Shown: piece after piece, positions 1-9,041 of the stretch | Layout: every line of letters starts with the position of its first letter | Numbering within the stretch: the first letter of the stretch is position 1 | Origin: Chryseobacterium soli | Lineage (GTDB): Bacteria; Bacteroidota; Bacteroidia; Flavobacteriales; Weeksellaceae | Assembly (NCBI RefSeq): GCF_000737705.1 | Contig: NZ_JPRH01000002.1 | Coordinates: forward strand, 124,001-188,000 | Direction of reading: 5' to 3' | DNA: 64,000 nucleotides | The notes under the pieces: model-generated | What the model was told of the DNA's origin: nothing | Database searches by the model: none | Seen by the model: the letters and a program-made list of their open reading frames with translations, nothing else | Made by a program: the position numbers and the translations under genes

Positions 1-2
1 CA

Positions 3-413
3 AAAGTGGAAGCCTATTTGGGATTTGGAATTGCACAACCTCTAACCACCGGGTTATTAGGTTATTTCCCGGCACATTGGTTTGGTCTTGGAGAAAGTCT
101 TCCAAAAAATTGTGCATATGACTGGAGAACCCTAATTTTAAACAGAAAATCAACCAACAGATTGCTGGAGAAAATTGATGATTATTCTAAAAATTTAACG
201 CAGAAAGTGTTTGTGATCCGTGCAGAAGATGATATATGGCTGACTGAAAAAGGAGTCAAAAGTCTTTTGAATGACACCTATCCAAACCTTAGACCTACTT
301 ACAGACTTGTAGAAACATCCGAATCCTCAAAGAAAGAGATAGGGCATGTGAATTTTTTTAGAAGTTATAATAAAAACCTTTGGGATATAATTTTAAATGA
401 ACTGACAGATTAA
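3..413 (+). CDS. alpha/beta hydrolase, C-terminal part (5' end outside window)
   Basis: The reading frame is open to the left edge, so the gene starts outside the window. The 136 visible residues match the C-terminal half of predicted alpha/beta hydrolases of the COG4757 type: the segment GLGESLPKNCAYDWR, then VFVIRAEDD, which would carry the acidic member of the triad, and GHVNFFR, which would carry the catalytic histidine. The nucleophile elbow is not visible. The substrate is unknown. The stop codon overlaps the start of the next gene by one base (TAATG), so the two are probably co-transcribed and translationally coupled. The GTG at position 6 is an internal valine codon, not a start. Confidence 0.75.
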   Translation, partial: KVEAYLGFGIAQPLTTGLLGYFPAHWFGLGESLPKNCAYDWRTLILNRKSTNRLLEKIDDYSKNLTQKVFVIRAEDDIWLTEKGVKSLLNDTYPNLRPTYRLVETSESSKKEIGHVNFFRSYNKNLWDIILNELTD

Positions 414-1057
414 TGAAAAGTACAATTAACAACACCGTAGAATTTGTAAAAGAAAAATTAGAAGGAGCAGAAGCCGGGCACGACTGGTACCATATCGAAA
501 GAGTATGGAAGCTTTCAAAAAAAATTGCGGAAGCAGAAAACTGTAATCATGACGTGGTAGAGCTGTCGGCATTGCTGCATGATATTGCCGATCCCAAATT
601 CCATAACGGTGATGAAACATTGGCGTTGAAAATTTCCAGGGAATTTCTGGAATCACAGCAGGTTTCGGAAGATATCATTGAACAGGTTTTGTTTGTTATC
701 AAAAATATATCATTTAAAAACAGAGGTGAAGCCCCTTCAGAGCTGCCTATTGAACTTAAAATTGTTCAGGATGCCGACCGTATCGATGCGATTGGTGCCA
801 TTGGAATCGGAAGAACATTTAATTTCGGAGGATTTAAAAATAACCCGATGTACGATCCGCAAGTGCCACCCAGTCTGAATATGTCCAAAGAAGAATATAA
901 AAAATCGAACGGCACTACGATCAATCATTTCTATGAAAAACTCCTGTTACTGAAGGATTTGATGAACACAGAAAAAGGCCGGGAACTCGCACAGCAAAGA
1001 CATAATTTCATGCTTACATTCCTGGATCAGTTTTATAAAGAGTGGAATGTTGATTAA
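413..1057 (+). CDS. HD domain phosphohydrolase (YedJ/YpgQ-like)
   Basis: This 214-residue protein has the HD-superfamily metal ligands in order: H23 in GHDWYH, the HD pair H56-D57 in LLHDIAD, and D120 in QDADRID. The tail DADRIDAIGAIGIGRTF is characteristic of the small YedJ/YpgQ/YpjB group of cytosolic HD hydrolases, some of which cleave nucleotide phosphates. Length is normal for that group. The true substrate cannot be told from sequence. It starts one base inside the stop codon of the preceding hydrolase gene and is followed after 38 bases by a gene with its own promoter. Confidence 0.85.
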   Translation: MKSTINNTVEFVKEKLEGAEAGHDWYHIERVWKLSKKIAEAENCNHDVVELSALLHDIADPKFHNGDETLALKISREFLESQQVSEDIIEQVLFVIKNISFKNRGEAPSELPIELKIVQDADRIDAIGAIGIGRTFNFGGFKNNPMYDPQVPPSLNMSKEEYKKSNGTTINHFYEKLLLLKDLMNTEKGRELAQQRHNFMLTFLDQFYKEWNVD

Positions 1058-1083
1058 CATTCCCTCAAAAATTCCGAAATGAG

Positions 1084-1091
1084 TATCTTTG
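1084..1091 (+). promoter_or_regulatory. Bacteroidota -7 element TATCTTTG
   Basis: The octamer matches the Bacteroidetes housekeeping consensus TAnnTTTG exactly. It ends only four bases before the ATG at 1096, so the predicted transcript would be leaderless or nearly so. I see no good -33 TTG at the usual distance, so confidence is moderate. Confidence 0.5.
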
Positions 1092-1095
1092 CAGT

Positions 1096-1689
1096 ATGGT
1101 ATTTATCATTTTTGTTATCTTTTGGGCTTGTGTACTTTCTTTGGTTTTATCAAAAGTAAAATCGGGAAGGATGGCAAAATGGGCGAAATTATTTCGCATC
1201 GTTACCGTTGTTTTTTCGGTTTCCATATTTACCTATTGGTTTATCAAAAAAAGTGCGGTAGGGTTTATCGACAATTCGGTTGGCTTGCAGGTCATCAATA
1301 AACTGCCTCAGACATTGGATTTTTATGTAATCAATGTCAATAATCCTGAAAAGAATGGGGTGTTGGAATCCAAGCATATTGGTAAAATACGTCCCGAATA
1401 TTATAGGGTAGAATATCTGAAAATGGATCAGTCAAACGAATACTGGATTGTAGGATACCTGGGCAAAAAAAATCTGGTGTATTTCTCTCAGCATTCCGTT
1501 CCTAATAAAAATATTGACCAGATTGTAGAGGTTCAAAACTATATCAACCAAAGTTTAAAGCTTTCTGAAGCTGCAAAAAAGCAGGTTGACGCCTATAATT
1601 ATGAAAATACCAAATTGGGAATCTGGGTAGCATTGGATCTGCTGCTCCTGTTTCTCAATTTGGTATTGATCGTAAGAAAAAATAAATAA
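1096..1689 (+). CDS. hypothetical membrane protein, 197 aa
   Basis: I do not recognise a family. The protein has an N-terminal membrane segment at about residues 2-20, a second at about 33-52, a central soluble part of roughly 110 residues that includes VINVNNPEKNGVLESKHIGKIRPEYYRVE, and a final membrane segment at about 172-192 ending in RKNK. The two-helix, soluble domain, one-helix layout suggests an inner-membrane protein with an exposed middle domain. The ATG at 1096 is chosen because the -7 promoter element lies immediately upstream. It is a single gene between the HD hydrolase and a small gene on the other strand. Confidence 0.6.
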   Translation: MVFIIFVIFWACVLSLVLSKVKSGRMAKWAKLFRIVTVVFSVSIFTYWFIKKSAVGFIDNSVGLQVINKLPQTLDFYVINVNNPEKNGVLESKHIGKIRPEYYRVEYLKMDQSNEYWIVGYLGKKNLVYFSQHSVPNKNIDQIVEVQNYINQSLKLSEAAKKQVDAYNYENTKLGIWVALDLLLLFLNLVLIVRKNK

Positions 1690-1755
1690 CTTATTTAGCT
1701 CCGTTAAGAATATACCTCAAAAGATCGGCTTCTTACGCGAATTTTCTTTTACCTA

Positions 1756-1986
1756 TTAAGGATAATCCAGGATATGCATCACCTGTTCTTTAAACTCTTC
1801 AGGACAGTTTTTAATTAATTTGTCCTTATTATGCTTGCTGATCTGCGTAGCGTCTAGCCATTCTGTTATATTAGAATTAAGGCTGCTGGTGTCGTACACT
1901 CTTTTTATTTTATTATCTGTATAAAAAGTATAGGCATCGCCCAGCCAGTTGCTGGTAATGCTTATCGTACAAATTTCTTTTTCCAT
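1756..1986 (-). CDS. small hypothetical protein, 76 aa
   Basis: A short open frame coding for a protein that starts MEKEICTISITSNWLG and contains several aromatic and acidic residues, with no signal peptide or membrane segment. I recognise no family. An in-frame ATG seven codons further upstream (2005-2007) lies inside a 16-base palindrome, so I prefer the inner start at 1986. The frame is uninterrupted and codon choice is like that of its neighbours. It stands alone between two genes with their own signals. Confidence that it is a real gene is moderate. Confidence 0.5.
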   Translation of the reverse strand: MEKEICTISITSNWLGDAYTFYTDNKIKRVYDTSSLNSNITEWLDATQISKHNKDKLIKNCPEEFKEQVMHILDYP

Positions 1987-2004
1987 AACATTATAGTTTT
2001 TGAG

Positions 2005-2020
2005 CATTCAAAATTGAATG
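2005..2020. promoter_or_regulatory. palindrome CATTCAA-AA-TTGAATG
   Basis: Perfect 7-base arms around a 2-base centre, 18 bases upstream of the preferred start of the small hypothetical gene on the minus strand. The position would suit an operator, but AT-rich DNA yields such dyads by chance. Confidence 0.3.
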
Positions 2021-2181
2021 CGAATTGTGTAGGGTGGAATATATTAAATTTACGAATATAAAAACCCTTTTAATTATAATTTTTATAAAAAAGAAAAATA
2101 GCCTACAGATGTACTGTTTAAATGGTGATTTTTAGATAGATTATTGCTTTTTTCACCAAGTGTTGATATTTTTTTATTTGT

Positions 2182-3072
2182 TTAAAACAAAGTTCCTGTA
2201 CTTTCAGTCGCCATTTGTGGGACCGGAAGATCAGTTTTCCACTTTTCATTCAATTTTTTGATGAAATAGGCAGATAATAGAGGGGATGCTTTTTCAATAT
2301 TCTGGTGAACAAAAAAGTAAAGATTCTGCAGTCCTTCCTTCTTCCATTTTGTAAGATGCTCGAGCCAGTCATCCAATCTTTCATAATCACTTTCTGCATT
2401 AGCTCCTACATACCGGATGAAAGCGCTGGGAGTGGTAAGGCGCATATGAAGCATATCTCTTCTTCCGGCCGTATCTACAATGATGTTCGTGATATTGTGG
2501 GCTTCAAAGAGCTCGCAGGTGGTATTCAGGATGTTTTCGTCGGTAAACCATTCTGTATTTCGGAGTTCAATGGCTAAAGGAACTTCTTTCGGCCATTCCT
2601 TGACAAATTTTTCAAGCCTGTCGTAATCTTTAGGTTTAAAATTATCATGAAGCTGGAGAAAAGCCATTCCCAGTTTTTCATCAAAATTTATTACTGCGGA
2701 TGCAAAGTGAGTTACAGGATCTGTAACATCAATCAGTCTTCTGAAATGGGAAACCGTATTGGTTATTTTTGGGAAAAACTTAAAATCAGCAGGGGTTTTT
2801 TCCTTCCAGGTGATTACCTGATCCGAAGTCGGCATTCCGTAAAAAGTAGCGTTCAGTTCTATAGAATTAAACTGGGTCGCATAATACGTCAGTTCATCTT
2901 TCGTTCCTTTCGGATAAAAGCCTTTAAGGTCGGTTTTATTCCATTTTGCACATCCTACAGAAAGGGTTTCCAGTCCTTTTTTGTTTTGATTTAAAATTTC
3001 TTTCGTTCTGGGATGATCTTTTGGTAACGTAAAATCTATTTTTGAAGGGTCTTCTACTTGTCCGAATTTCAT
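2182..3072 (-). CDS. DUF72 family protein (YecE-like)
   Basis: A 296-residue protein with the DUF72 TIM-barrel signatures: VGCAKWNK near residue 40, the stretch YYATQFNSIELNATFYGMP, then FKFFPKITNTVSH, FLQLHDNFKP and LAIELRNTEWF. Known members are about 240-300 residues, so it is full length. The biochemical role of DUF72 is not settled; no catalytic claim is made. It has no signal peptide and is probably cytosolic. A TATATTTG element at 3104-3111 on the minus strand gives it an independent promoter with a short leader. Confidence 0.85.
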   Translation of the reverse strand: MKFGQVEDPSKIDFTLPKDHPRTKEILNQNKKGLETLSVGCAKWNKTDLKGFYPKGTKDELTYYATQFNSIELNATFYGMPTSDQVITWKEKTPADFKFFPKITNTVSHFRRLIDVTDPVTHFASAVINFDEKLGMAFLQLHDNFKPKDYDRLEKFVKEWPKEVPLAIELRNTEWFTDENILNTTCELFEAHNITNIIVDTAGRRDMLHMRLTTPSAFIRYVGANAESDYERLDDWLEHLTKWKKEGLQNLYFFVHQNIEKASPLLSAYFIKKLNEKWKTDLPVPQMATESTGTLF

Positions 3073-3103
3073 ATGAGTGATTTTTAGGTATTATATGATA
3101 TAA

Positions 3104-3111
3104 CAAATATA
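3104..3111 (-). promoter_or_regulatory. Bacteroidota -7 element for the DUF72 gene
   Basis: Minus-strand TATATTTG matches TAnnTTTG and lies about 32 bases upstream of the ATG at 3072. No clear -33 element is seen. Confidence 0.45.
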
Positions 3112-3475
3112 AAACAAAACAATAGAAAATTCTATGGTTTTGGCGTTAAAATGATCCCTGTCAGCGTCTTCTGTAATGAGTGTTTTTTACTTTTTTGTTA
3201 GAAAATTACATCATTCTAATCAACAGACTATTTTCATAGAAGTTTTTAGAAAGAGGAACGGCTAATTCTTAACAATCCGGGATTTATTCTTCCTGTTCAC
3301 ATTGTGTTCATATCACGAAAAGTCTTTAATAGGCGGAGTAAGCTGATTTTTATAGGCTTAAAATATTCCTGAATTAAAAGATTGTCTAACCTTATTAAGT
3401 TTTTTTTAAGGAAATATTAAACTTTGTGTTACATAATGTTAATTGTATGTTACCATACTTCATCAGCAGGGAATC
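3112..3475. other. intergenic region upstream of the TonB receptor gene
   Basis: Divergent promoter region between DUF72 and the TonB receptor. It holds a small AT-rich palindrome near 3120-3137 (ATAGAAAATTCTATGG) and, at its right end, the receptor promoter. No coding frame of note. Confidence 0.5.
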
Positions 3476-3483
3476 TAATTTTG
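3476..3483 (+). promoter_or_regulatory. Bacteroidota -7 element for the TonB receptor gene
   Basis: TAATTTTG fits TAnnTTTG and lies 23 bases before the ATG at 3507. This argues against the longer frame starting at 3426, which would place the promoter inside the gene. Confidence 0.5.
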
Positions 3484-3506
3484 CCCTAGAAATAAGAAGT
3501 AAAAAA

Positions 3507-6500
3507 ATGAAAAAAAAACTGATCTGTGCTTTTGCTTTATTGTCCTTCGGCTTTGCATTTTCACAGGAAACTACCTCTAAGATTTTTGGAAGGCTGAAAG
3601 GAACAAGTTCGGAGCTTACTGTAAAAGTAATTCACGTGCCTACCAATAGTACTTTTGAAACAAAAAGTAACAGCAAGGGGCAGTTTAGTCTGGATAACCT
3701 GCAGCCGGGAGGTCCGTATAGTATTGTGATTTCTGATGGCTCACAAATCGTTTATTCTAATACCAACGTCCAGCTTTCGTTAGGAAATAATGATCTGCCG
3801 GTAGTGGAGATCAATAATGGGGAGAAAACCATTGATGAAGTTAAAATTACTTCCAAGAGAACAAGTGTAAAAAATGGAGTCGGAATCAGCCAGGCTCAGA
3901 TTTCCGGACTTCCCAATATCAACAGAGGAATTCAGGATGTGACGAAACTTGTACCGCAAAGTGCCAATAACTCTTTTAACGGAACCAATTTCCGATATAA
4001 TAACGTAACGATTGATGGATCTATTAATAATGATGCTATCGGTTTCAGTCCATCTTTGGGAGGGCAGACAGGAACTTCGGGGATGCCCGGGAGCAGTACC
4101 CGTTCCAATTCTATAAGTTTAGATGCTATCCAGGATGTTCAGGTGTACATTGCTCCTTATGATGTAAAGCTGGGAAATTTTCTTGGCGGAAGTATCAATG
4201 CTGTAACCCGAAGCGGAAGTAATGATGTGACGGGATCGATGTATGTGTATGGAAGAAATGCTTCTATTACAGGAAAAAACAGAGTGGGAGACAATTCTAA
4301 GATGCCGAATTCTTTTGAAGATTTTATTTACGGGGGAAGAGTAGGACTTCCTGTGGTAAAGGATAAGGTTTTTCTTTTCAGCAACTTTGAGTATACGAAA
4401 CGAACAGACCCGGTTTTTTATAATGCAGGCGACCCCAATGCTTTGGTAAGCAATACAGTTGCTCAACAGATTTCTGACTTTGTACGAAATAAATATAATT
4501 TTAATGTAGGAAGTTTTGATCAGTATACCAACTTCTCGGAAAGTGCTAAGATGTTTAATAAATTAGATTGGAAGATCAACGATAAGAATACTTTATCCAT
4601 TAAGAATAACACTGTGTTTTCTCAGGCTTCAAATCTTGAAAGGGATGGAGCCAATTTCAGATTTTCCAGCATGGATTTTATCCAGAAAAACACCTCTTCT
4701 TCAACGACTTTAGAATTAAAGAGCCGTTTCAATGATAAATGGAATAATAATTTGGTATTGGGATATTCTTCTATTCATGATTACAGAGATCCTACTTCTA
4801 CCAATAACATGTTTCCACAGGTGGAAATTGCCTATAACGGCGGAACTATTTTATTAGGAAATGACAGAGAAGCTACTGTTTTTAACATGAAACAGAAAAC
4901 TTTTGAGATCACAGATAACCTGACCTATAAAACAGGGAATCATACGTTCTTATTAGGAACACACAATGAATTATATAATATTGATTACGGTTTTGTAAAT
5001 GCTCTTAACGGAAGAATTTCTTACAAAAGCCTAGCGGATTTTTATAATTCCAATCCTGCCAGAATCAGAGGTACGTATCCATTCAACGGAGATAGCAGAC
5101 AGACGATTTTCGATAATCCGTATGCACAGTATAAAGTAAATCTTCTTTCCTTATATTTCCAGGATGAAATTAATTTAGGAAGACTGAGATTGTCTCCGGG
5201 AGTGAGAGTGGATTATACTGATCTGCCGAATAAGCCTCTTTTAAGCCCGAAGGTGACGAGTTCTCCTGCAGATCCTAATTACGGAAATACTTATACCTAT
5301 ACACCACTGAGCCAGCTCAATAATGATTATCTAACTAAACCGACACTTTCTCCAAGATTAGGATTTACGTGGGATGTTACAGAAGACCGTTCTGTGGTAG
5401 TAAGAGGAGGTTCCGGAATCTTTGTGGGAAGAATACCTTTTGCATGGCTGGGATACGCCTATTATAATGACGGGGTAGGTTTTGGCAGCTATGATTATAA
5501 TGCACCGACTGCCGCACAGCTTGCAACGAATGGAGATCCTTTGGTAAGCGGAAATTTCCCGAAATGGCAGAATTCTTCCAAAGTGCAGGTGGATCTTATC
5601 GATAACAATTTTAAAATGCCAAGAGTATGGAGAAGTTCATTAGCCCTGGATTACACATTCGCAGGATATAAACTAACCTTAGAAGGAATTTATACGAAAG
5701 TACTTTACGATCTGAAGTTCCAGCAGGTAAACAAAACAGACAATGTAACGTATTACAGCTATGATGTGAATCATGAGATGCCGATTTACACCACCAATAT
5801 CAATAGTAATTTTTCTAATGCCTATCTTTTATCCAATACCAAAGAAGGATACCGGTATAATGTGACGGCACAGATTTCAAAAGCGTACAGTTTCGGGTTT
5901 AATTTCTTTGCCGCTTATACATACGGTGATGCAAAAGATATTACCAATGGAATCCGAAACTCTATGGAAAGTAACTGGCAGATGAATCAGTCGCTGACTC
6001 CTAATGATCCTAAATTGACAACTTCCAATTTCGCGATCAAAAACAGAGTGGTTGCTAACCTTGGATATGCCTTCAATGTTTCGAAATCCAACAGATTGTC
6101 TGCGAATGTATACTTCAATGCACAATCAGGAAATCCTTTCTCATGGGGATTTGTAAACAGTACGATTGCCAATACGGGACAGGCAGCAGGATTGGCTTAT
6201 ATCTTTAAGGATGCGACTGAAGCGGCAAAATATATTGTGCCTATAAAAGATGCATCAGGAAATGTAGTGGTTACGGCCCAGCAGCAGATCGCGGATTATG
6301 AAAACTTTGTTAATGGAAGTAAATATTTAAGCTCCCGACGAGGAAAGTTTACAGAACGTAATGGTGATAATACTCCGTGGAATATCCAGGCCGATTTCAG
6401 AATCATGGATGAGATAAGATTAAGTGAAAAATCTAAAAATAATATTCAGATTTCATTAAGCATCATCAACCTTACGAATCTGTTGAATAAAGATTGGGGG

Positions 6501-6692
6501 AAAGTATATTTTGTACCTAATACCTTTAATTCCACAGCCAGTGTAGGATTAACGAAAGTAGGAAATGTAGCAGCAGGACAAACTGCCGCAGGAGATCCTA
6601 CTTATAATTTTACAAAACCAGGATTGCCTTATACTATTGACCAGTTTGCGTCAAGGTTCCAGGCTCAGCTTGGAGTTCGATACAATTTTTAA
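3507..6692 (+). CDS. TonB-dependent receptor, Oar-like, with carboxypeptidase-regulatory-like N-domain
   Basis: An outer-membrane active-transport receptor of 1061 residues. It opens with a signal peptide (MKKKLICAFALLSFGFAFSQ), followed by a beta-sandwich domain of the carboxypeptidase regulatory type at about 25-105 (IFGRLKGTSSELTVKVIHVP), a plug domain at about 110-230 (IDEVKITSKR, RYNNVTIDGS), then a large barrel ending in GVRYNF, with the terminal phenylalanine expected for Bam-assembled barrels. The segment LSPRLGFTWDV followed by VVRGGSGIFVGRIPFAWL is typical of the Oar-like family. The ligand is unknown and no SusD partner is adjacent. A longer frame begins at 3426, but the signal peptide and promoter place the start at 3507. 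A terminator follows at once, so it is monocistronic. Confidence 0.88.
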   Translation: MKKKLICAFALLSFGFAFSQETTSKIFGRLKGTSSELTVKVIHVPTNSTFETKSNSKGQFSLDNLQPGGPYSIVISDGSQIVYSNTNVQLSLGNNDLPVVEINNGEKTIDEVKITSKRTSVKNGVGISQAQISGLPNINRGIQDVTKLVPQSANNSFNGTNFRYNNVTIDGSINNDAIGFSPSLGGQTGTSGMPGSSTRSNSISLDAIQDVQVYIAPYDVKLGNFLGGSINAVTRSGSNDVTGSMYVYGRNASITGKNRVGDNSKMPNSFEDFIYGGRVGLPVVKDKVFLFSNFEYTKRTDPVFYNAGDPNALVSNTVAQQISDFVRNKYNFNVGSFDQYTNFSESAKMFNKLDWKINDKNTLSIKNNTVFSQASNLERDGANFRFSSMDFIQKNTSSSTTLELKSRFNDKWNNNLVLGYSSIHDYRDPTSTNNMFPQVEIAYNGGTILLGNDREATVFNMKQKTFEITDNLTYKTGNHTFLLGTHNELYNIDYGFVNALNGRISYKSLADFYNSNPARIRGTYPFNGDSRQTIFDNPYAQYKVNLLSLYFQDEINLGRLRLSPGVRVDYTDLPNKPLLSPKVTSSPADPNYGNTYTYTPLSQLNNDYLTKPTLSPRLGFTWDVTEDRSVVVRGGSGIFVGRIPFAWLGYAYYNDGVGFGSYDYNAPTAAQLATNGDPLVSGNFPKWQNSSKVQVDLIDNNFKMPRVWRSSLALDYTFAGYKLTLEGIYTKVLYDLKFQQVNKTDNVTYYSYDVNHEMPIYTTNINSNFSNAYLLSNTKEGYRYNVTAQISKAYSFGFNFFAAYTYGDAKDITNGIRNSMESNWQMNQSLTPNDPKLTTSNFAIKNRVVANLGYAFNVSKSNRLSANVYFNAQSGNPFSWGFVNSTIANTGQAAGLAYIFKDATEAAKYIVPIKDASGNVVVTAQQQIADYENFVNGSKYLSSRRGKFTERNGDNTPWNIQADFRIMDEIRLSEKSKNNIQISLSIINLTNLLNKDWGKVYFVPNTFNSTASVGLTKVGNVAAGQTAAGDPTYNFTKPGLPYTIDQFASRFQAQLGVRYNF

Positions 6693-6715
6693 TTTTACTT
6701 TATATATTCTTTCAA

Positions 6716-6747
6716 GGGGTCCGGATTTTCTTTCCGGGCCTTTTTTA
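6716..6747 (+). terminator. Rho-independent terminator of the TonB receptor gene
   Basis: Stem GGTCCGG / CCGGGCC (6718-6724 with 6734-6740, one G-T pair), a nine-base loop, then six T residues. Confidence 0.8.
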
Positions 6748-6783
6748 TAAAGATGCCTTAGGATTTTACTTATTTAAAAAAAC

Positions 6784-6811
6784 AAAAACCATAGAAATTC
6801 CTATGGTTTTT
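6784..6811. terminator. bidirectional terminator between convergent genes
   Basis: Perfect stem AAAAACCATAG / CTATGGTTTTT with A and T tracts on both sides, 29 bases from the 3' end of the lectin-like gene on the minus strand. It can serve both converging transcripts. Confidence 0.7.
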
Positions 6812-6839
6812 ATATTGCTTCTGTATGGCAGAATATGTT

Positions 6840-8408
6840 TTATTTTACACCTTGTGTTACCATTCTGTTGGAAACAACCGAATAGATACAACCTGTAGTT
6901 TTTAAATTAACGGTAATGGTACCTGGAACAGATCTGTAAGCGGTATCTCCATAGGGTTCAATAATGTTTCCGCTTGAATCTTTTACTGTTTTTCCTTTTA
7001 TCGTATACGTCATCGTTGCTGTTCCTGTAAATCCGCTTGAAGGATTAAAAGTCACAATACCTGTAGATTTATTATAGGTCCATGTTCCTTGGGCAGTCAC
7101 TTTTTTGCGGTACAATGTTAGATCCGTATCGCTGCTTTTTGTAAAACTGAAGGTTGAGTAATCAATATTGGCATTGCTTCCCGTTGGAGGAGTTGTAATA
7201 CTGATCGGACCTTTATAAGCGATATCATTACTGAAAACCGGAATATTGACTGGCTGAAGTTTACAGGTAGAAGTCACATCATCATTAGCCACAGCGGCAT
7301 AAGGAAGAGTAAGTTTTACATTTCGGATAATATGCTGTTGATATGCTGCTCCTGTAGAAGCTGCAAAACCAAGCTTTAAAACTGAAGGTACTGTTGCATT
7401 CAAGGTCTGATTAGTAGCCGACCCCTCAACATCTGAAGTATTAAAATCAGTTACCTGTGGATTTGCATTTTCAGTATAAGGCACCGAAGTTTTATAATGA
7501 TAATAGTTGATGACATTCACCGGTGTTCCGCCCTGGGTTGTCTGAATATCCACTTTGATATCAAATCCATCTGTAGTAGTAGGAGTAATAAAATGTGGAA
7601 TAAGATCAAGGTATACTTTCCTGAATTCTCCGGCATTGTTTCTGAGATCAAAAACTGATGTTAATGTATTTGAAGTAGCCAGATAGCTTCTGTCATTTTG
7701 TAAAGCCAATCCCACGGTTCCTGTATTGCTTAAGGTAGATCGGGTAACCAAAAGAGGATATCCTGTAAATCCTGTACCTAATCCATTAGAATTGATAGCA
7801 GCACCCATTGCTCCCCTTAAAGAAACATGACTTGTCGCCTGGCTCCAGGTTACCCCAGCAATACCATTTACTCTGGCATCACCCTGAAAACGCTTGGACT
7901 TAAAATTTCCGAACTCATCCAGACCAATCCCCAGGTATCCTCCTGATAAACCTGCTTTTCTTAGCGATGCGTAAGTATCCTTTGCTCTGTTGTAAGCATA
8001 CCCTAGACCTGCACCTGGTGATCCGATAGTGGGGTTTGTTATAGCCCCGTCATAAAGAAAGAATGATAAACCATCTCCATAGGTCCCGCTTAGCGGTGTT
8101 CCGTTTTTCATGTCATATTCAAATTCAACATGAAGTCCGTTTACGGAAGTAAAAGTTCTTCCGTTGATAAATAATCCTCCAAACTGTCCTGAACTTGCAG
8201 GCGTAAGCTGTACTCCTGTAGCAGTATATGAGGCATTTCCCTGTATCGAAAGTTCCGGTGCTGAAGAAGCATTCATCAGCGAACTTGAATAGGAATAAAA
8301 CCCATAAATACTGGCCACTTCAGTACTGTCTGTCTGTGCATACACGAAATGTGTAAGCAGTACGAGAACCAGGCTCATCAATGATGGCCTTGTAAAATTC
8401 TTTTTCAT
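6840..8408 (-). CDS. secreted lectin-like protein with cadherin-like C-domain
   Basis: This 522-residue protein has a signal peptide ending near YAQ (residue 25). Residues about 30-380 look like an L-type (legume) lectin fold: GGLFINGR, HVEFEYDM and GDGLSFFLYDG, followed by YLGIGLDEFGNF. Residues about 385-500 resemble a cadherin/CshA-like module found in large adhesins (VFSND, GTWTYNKSTGIVTFNPSSGFTGTATMTYTIKG is the repeat-type core). I see no obvious T9SS C-terminal sorting domain. It is the second gene of a two-gene operon, six bases after the VGINT gene. A surface or matrix carbohydrate-binding role is an inference. Confidence 0.75.
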   Translation of the reverse strand: MKKNFTRPSLMSLVLVLLTHFVYAQTDSTEVASIYGFYSYSSSLMNASSAPELSIQGNASYTATGVQLTPASSGQFGGLFINGRTFTSVNGLHVEFEYDMKNGTPLSGTYGDGLSFFLYDGAITNPTIGSPGAGLGYAYNRAKDTYASLRKAGLSGGYLGIGLDEFGNFKSKRFQGDARVNGIAGVTWSQATSHVSLRGAMGAAINSNGLGTGFTGYPLLVTRSTLSNTGTVGLALQNDRSYLATSNTLTSVFDLRNNAGEFRKVYLDLIPHFITPTTTDGFDIKVDIQTTQGGTPVNVINYYHYKTSVPYTENANPQVTDFNTSDVEGSATNQTLNATVPSVLKLGFAASTGAAYQQHIIRNVKLTLPYAAVANDDVTSTCKLQPVNIPVFSNDIAYKGPISITTPPTGSNANIDYSTFSFTKSSDTDLTLYRKKVTAQGTWTYNKSTGIVTFNPSSGFTGTATMTYTIKGKTVKDSSGNIIEPYGDTAYRSVPGTITVNLKTTGCIYSVVSNRMVTQGVK

Positions 8409-8414
8409 GGCTGT

Positions 8415-8987
8415 TTATTTTACGACAAATACGATGTTGATGAAAGAGGCTGAAGTAGCATTCGATAAAACATCATAATTTAATACACCCGTGCTGCTGA
8501 TGCTGTTTATTTTGAAAACAGTGGCATCATAGCCCGTTACATAATAATATAAATCTGTTGCATTCGGAAAAAACGGGATCGTGGCTGGAGCAGATGCGCT
8601 TCTCGCATTAGTCGGTACATTCGAAAACTGATTTTTATACAAAGTGTATAAATCCTTTGTTTGTCCTGTTCCGGTAGTTGTCGTGTCAAATACTATACTC
8701 GGCATATAGAAAAACCTGGTAGCATTGGGAGAAAGACATGCCCAGTCCGGAGCTGCAGGAGTTCCTACATTCTGACTGATACATTTCTTATTGGTATCAA
8801 AAATGACCAGTCCTGTTGCAGGATTAGTAACCGATGAAAGATTGCTTATTCTTGGGAGTAAAACCCCTTTAGAAGTACTAGTAACATCTAAAGCTGAGCT
8901 TGGGTCAGGGGTAGAGGTATTAATACCCACCTGTGCGGTCATGGAACAAAAAGCCATTACCAACATTGCTGTAATAATTTTGTACAT
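8415..8987 (-). CDS. secreted protein with VGINT..P..ALDV head
   Basis: A 190-residue protein. The signal peptide MYKIITAMLVMAFCSMTAQ is followed directly by VGINTSTPDPSSALDV and GVLLPR, a head found in many flavobacterial secreted proteins. A middle segment GLVIFDTNKKCISQ leads to a variable C-terminal part. The frame extends 17 codons upstream, but the signal peptide fixes the start at 8987. It is the first gene of an operon with the lectin-like gene. A dyad at 9017-9041 lies in its leader or promoter. Two related proteins are encoded at 47.9-49.5 kb. Function is unknown; a surface structural or adhesive role is a guess. Confidence 0.7.
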   Translation of the reverse strand: MYKIITAMLVMAFCSMTAQVGINTSTPDPSSALDVTSTSKGVLLPRISNLSSVTNPATGLVIFDTNKKCISQNVGTPAAPDWACLSPNATRFFYMPSIVFDTTTTGTGQTKDLYTLYKNQFSNVPTNARSASAPATIPFFPNATDLYYYVTGYDATVFKINSISSTGVLNYDVLSNATSASFINIVFVVK

Positions 8988-9016
8988 TTTCGAAATAATT
9001 TTTTTGTGTGTTTGTA

Positions 9017-9041
9017 CTATTAGCAAACTTCTTGCCAATAG
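9017..9041. promoter_or_regulatory. inverted repeat upstream of the VGINT-lectin operon
   Basis: CTATTAGCAA and TTGCCAATAG form 10-base arms with one mismatch around a 5-base centre, 30 bases upstream of the start at 8987. It could be an operator or a leader hairpin. Confidence 0.4.

Noticed and set aside
3426..3506. 27-codon N-terminal extension of the TonB receptor
   Set aside because: A signal peptide starts at 3507 and a -7 promoter element lies inside the extension.
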